Source: Betaproteobacteria bacterium (GTDB taxonomy: Bacteria; Pseudomonadota; Gammaproteobacteria; Burkholderiales; SG8-39). Taken from it: a stretch of DNA of 7,926 nucleotides. The notes under the pieces are model-generated. The model had not been told where the DNA came from. It worked only from the letters and a program-made list of their open reading frames with translations, and searched no databases. The stretch lies in contig JAOUFA010000163.1 of assembly GCA_029858545.1 (NCBI GenBank), positions 1 through 7,926 on the forward strand, read 5' to 3'. Shown in pieces: positions 6,087 to 7,926 of the stretch; the first letter of the stretch is position 1; each line of letters begins with the position of its first letter. A program made the translations under genes and the position numbers.

Positions 6087-7220
6087 ATGAAGATCAGAAA
6101 CCTTGCCGCAGCTGCCATGCTCGCGCTGCTCGCGAGTCCCGCAGCGATTCGCGGTGCGAGTGCGCAGGAACTGGTATACGGATCCTGGATTCCCGCGGGT
6201 GAGTACGTCAATCGCGTTGCGCTGCCGAAGATTTTCGCGGCGATCGAGAAGGACACGCACGGCGCGGTGAAATGGAAGCTCGTCCCGGGCGGGGCGATCG
6301 CCAATCCGAAGACCACGTTTCAGGCGGTGCAGGATGGCGTGATGGCGGCCGGGTTCGGCATCGCGAGCTATGTGCCGAGCACGATCCCGGCGGTGAATAC
6401 GATCTACAGCACCGTCGTTTTCGGCGACGACAACGTCGCGACGAGCGGAGCGGCGCTGGAAACGATGACGCTCAACTGCCCGGAGTGCCTGGCCGAGATG
6501 AAGCGGAACAACGCGGTGCCGCTCGCGGGCTGGGTCGCGGGGCCCTATTACCTCGCGTGCACCCGCCCGATCGCCTCGCTCGCGGACCTCAAGGGCAAGC
6601 GCGTGCGTGCCACCGGCGGCAACAACGACCTGATGTCGATGTATGGGGCGGTGCCGATCGCGGCGACGCTTGTCGAGGCGGTGGGCCTGTTGCAGCGCGG
6701 CGGCCTCGATTGCCAGTTCGGCACGCACGGTTGGCTCAAGGTGTTCGGCTATGCCGATGTGGTCAAGTCGGTGACCATGCAGCCTCTCGGCATGACCGGG
6801 CCGGCGGTGGGCCTGATGATGAATCGCGACGTGTGGAACAAGTTCACGCTGGAACAGAAGAAGCTGCACATCAAGTACGCGGCGCAAATGAGTGCGATGC
6901 TGTCGATCGGACAGTTCATTGCCGAGGAGGAGACTGTGCTGAACGAATTGCTCAAGACCAAGGGCCTGGTGCTCGTCAAGGCCCAATCGCCCGACCAATT
7001 CGATGCGATCGCGGCGAAGTACGACGCGATTCAGCGCGAGCGCAACATCGAGAACGCGAAGAAATTCGGCGTGAAGGATCCAGGAGCGATCATCGATGCC
7101 TACGCCGTCAACCGGAAGAAGTGGGCGAAGCTGTCGAAGGGCATCGGCCGCGACGTCGACAAGTTCACCGCGGCCATCGAGCGCGAGATCTACAGCAAGG
7201 TCGATCCGAACACGTTCTGA
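6087..7220 (+). CDS. dctP: TRAP transporter substrate-binding protein, DctP family
   Basis: This 377-residue periplasmic protein captures an organic anion and hands it to a TRAP (tripartite ATP-independent) membrane permease driven by an ion gradient. A Sec signal peptide is visible: positive MKIR, a hydrophobic core (about 6-20), then ASA-Q with likely cleavage after A26. The LADLKGKRVRATGG segment (about 166-178) is the family's hinge and ligand block, and R174 is the probable counterpart of the conserved arginine that pairs with a substrate carboxylate. The mature part has at least four cysteines: C131 and C134 in a CPEC pair, C158 and C209. Disulfide pairing in the periplasm is possible. 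The ATG follows GGAGGA (6075-6080) by six bases. It lies 42 bases after the CoxL-like gene, and the small permease gene begins about 155-195 bases downstream, so this is one transport operon. The ligand cannot be named from sequence. Confidence 0.9.
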   Translation: MKIRNLAAAAMLALLASPAAIRGASAQELVYGSWIPAGEYVNRVALPKIFAAIEKDTHGAVKWKLVPGGAIANPKTTFQAVQDGVMAAGFGIASYVPSTIPAVNTIYSTVVFGDDNVATSGAALETMTLNCPECLAEMKRNNAVPLAGWVAGPYYLACTRPIASLADLKGKRVRATGGNNDLMSMYGAVPIAATLVEAVGLLQRGGLDCQFGTHGWLKVFGYADVVKSVTMQPLGMTGPAVGLMMNRDVWNKFTLEQKKLHIKYAAQMSAMLSIGQFIAEEETVLNELLKTKGLVLVKAQSPDQFDAIAAKYDAIQRERNIENAKKFGVKDPGAIIDAYAVNRKKWAKLSKGIGRDVDKFTAAIEREIYSKVDPNTF

Positions 7221-7226
7221 TGTCCG

Positions 7227-7248
7227 GGCGCCGAGAACAACAGGCGCC
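7227..7248 (+). repeat. Inverted repeat just after dctP (possible mRNA hairpin)
   Basis: GGCGCC at 7227-7232 and again at 7243-7248 can pair to form a six-base GC stem with a ten-base loop, starting six bases after the dctP stop codon. No T run follows directly, so it is a weak candidate for an intrinsic terminator. It could protect the 3' end of the dctP message. Confidence 0.45.
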
Positions 7249-7283
7249 TCGCCGCATAAGGCTCTTTCCAATCTCCCCATTTT

Positions 7284-7310
7284 GATCATTTGCGCGCGGC
7301 GCGATTGATC
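7284..7310. repeat. Imperfect dyad with GATC ends
   Basis: GATCA at 7284-7288 pairs with TGATC at 7306-7310, with GC-rich partly complementary sequence between them (gcgcgcggcgcg region). The symmetry is imperfect. It may be a regulator-binding dyad or part of an mRNA structure. Confidence 0.3.
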
Positions 7311-7312
7311 GA

Positions 7313-7341
7313 AATGCGGGGGCCGACATAAATCCCGCATT
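7313..7341 (+). repeat. Perfect 8-bp inverted repeat between dctP and the permease gene
   Basis: AATGCGGG (7313-7320) and CCCGCATT (7334-7341) are exact reverse complements separated by 13 bases. No T run follows. Between a highly needed binding protein and its membrane subunits, such hairpins can limit read-through or stabilise the upstream message; an operator function is an alternative. Confidence 0.5.
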
Positions 7342-7414
7342 CCGTTATGTCTCGGCGAGGCATGGCGGCTGCTTGATGAAGAAAGGCCGCGAGCCCCAGC
7401 CCCGCGGATTGTCC

Positions 7415-7926
7415 ATGCTAGACAAACTGCTCCGCTGGATCGAACTGCCGATCCAGGCCCTGTTCTGGATTTCGCTTGTTGCCGGTTTTCTGCTGATGTT
7501 TCACGTCAGCGTCGACGTGGGCGGCCGCGCCGCCTTCAACCGGCCGTTCGTGGGCACCACCGAAATCGTCGCCGCCTGGTACATGATTGCGGTGGCCTTC
7601 CTGCCCTGGGCGTGGGTCGCGCGCAATGACTTGCACATCACCGCCGATCTGTTCTCTCGCATCGGCTCGCGGCGATTCGGTTTCTGGCTGGGAATCCTGG
7701 TCAAGCTGGTGACCGCATCGTATGGGGCCTTGTTCGCCTGGCAGACCACGTTGCGGGCGATCCAGCAAACCGGCATGAACGAGGCCTGGGAGGCGGGCGG
7801 AGGATACATCGCGGTCTGGCCAAGCCGATGGATTCTGCCGATCAGCGCGGCGTTGATGGTGGTCTATCTGCTGCTGCGCGCCCTCGCCGACTTCCGGCGC
7901 GGCGATTCCGAAGAGGGCGGGAGCGG
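7415..7926 (+). CDS. dctQ: TRAP transporter small permease subunit, DctQ family (3' end outside window)
   Basis: The visible 170 codons encode the small four-helix membrane subunit of a TRAP transporter. Helices fall at about residues 13-31, 49-68, 88-109 and 138-157. The family pattern is present: RNDLHITAD (70-78) between helices two and three, and WPSRWILP (135-142) before the last helix. The acidic tail DSEEGGS runs to the window edge with no stop, so only the C-terminus is missing. The large permease subunit (DctM type) would be expected next. The start is uncertain: ATG 7415 gives a usual family N-terminus (MLDKLLRWIE), but an in-frame ATG at 7376 would add 13 residues, and neither has a strong ribosome site. 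Together with the preceding DctP-like protein it makes two of the three TRAP components. Confidence 0.87.
   Translation, partial: MLDKLLRWIELPIQALFWISLVAGFLLMFHVSVDVGGRAAFNRPFVGTTEIVAAWYMIAVAFLPWAWVARNDLHITADLFSRIGSRRFGFWLGILVKLVTASYGALFAWQTTLRAIQQTGMNEAWEAGGGYIAVWPSRWILPISAALMVVYLLLRALADFRRGDSEEGGS

Noticed and set aside
6069..7340. Open frame of 423 codons antisense to dctP
   Set aside because: The composition is compositional shadow (Arg, His, Leu rich), no recognisable domain is present, and it covers a gene with a clear signal peptide and ribosome site.

Overview
This is a GC-rich (roughly two thirds G+C), densely coding stretch of what looks like a proteobacterial chromosome. The dicarboxylate-type TRAP transporter genes, the CoxL-type molybdenum hydroxylase and the codon use fit a soil or aquatic Burkholderiales-like betaproteobacterium best; an alphaproteobacterium is not excluded. 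There are no tRNA or rRNA genes, insertion sequences, CRISPR arrays or phage genes.

Layout. (1) Positions 1-1086, plus strand: the 3' end of a pyroglutamyl-peptidase I gene, then a complete plant-type asparaginase/isoaspartyl peptidase. Both act on peptides with modified or blocked residues, so this is probably the tail of a peptide-salvage operon. (2) Positions 1161-3541, minus strand: a two-gene operon whose reading frames overlap by four bases. The first gene is a MetE-core (cobalamin-independent methionine synthase C-terminal domain) zinc methyltransferase. The second is an acyl-CoA-dehydrogenase-fold protein that most resembles group D flavin monooxygenases. (3) Positions 3542-3710: a divergent control region with two candidate sigma-70 promoters that physically overlap. 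(4) Positions 3711-7926, plus strand: a CoxL/xanthine-dehydrogenase-type molybdopterin subunit, a TRAP-transporter periplasmic binding protein (DctP type), a non-coding stretch with inverted repeats, and the start of the small TRAP membrane subunit (DctQ type), cut by the window end.

How it may work together. The divergent block looks like an uptake-plus-catabolism module. A TRAP transporter would import an organic anion, and a molybdenum hydroxylase, a flavin monooxygenase-like enzyme and a methyltransferase would act on it. The substrate cannot be read from the sequence. The molybdenum subunit carries PYRGAGR where genuine aerobic CO dehydrogenase has AYxCSFR, so it is probably not a CO oxidiser. 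Its usual iron-sulfur and FAD partner subunits are not encoded here. The pairing of a MetE-core methyltransferase with a flavin monooxygenase-like protein, facing an orphan CoxL-like subunit and a TRAP system, is the part most likely to represent an undescribed pathway. The functional link is inferred from gene order only.
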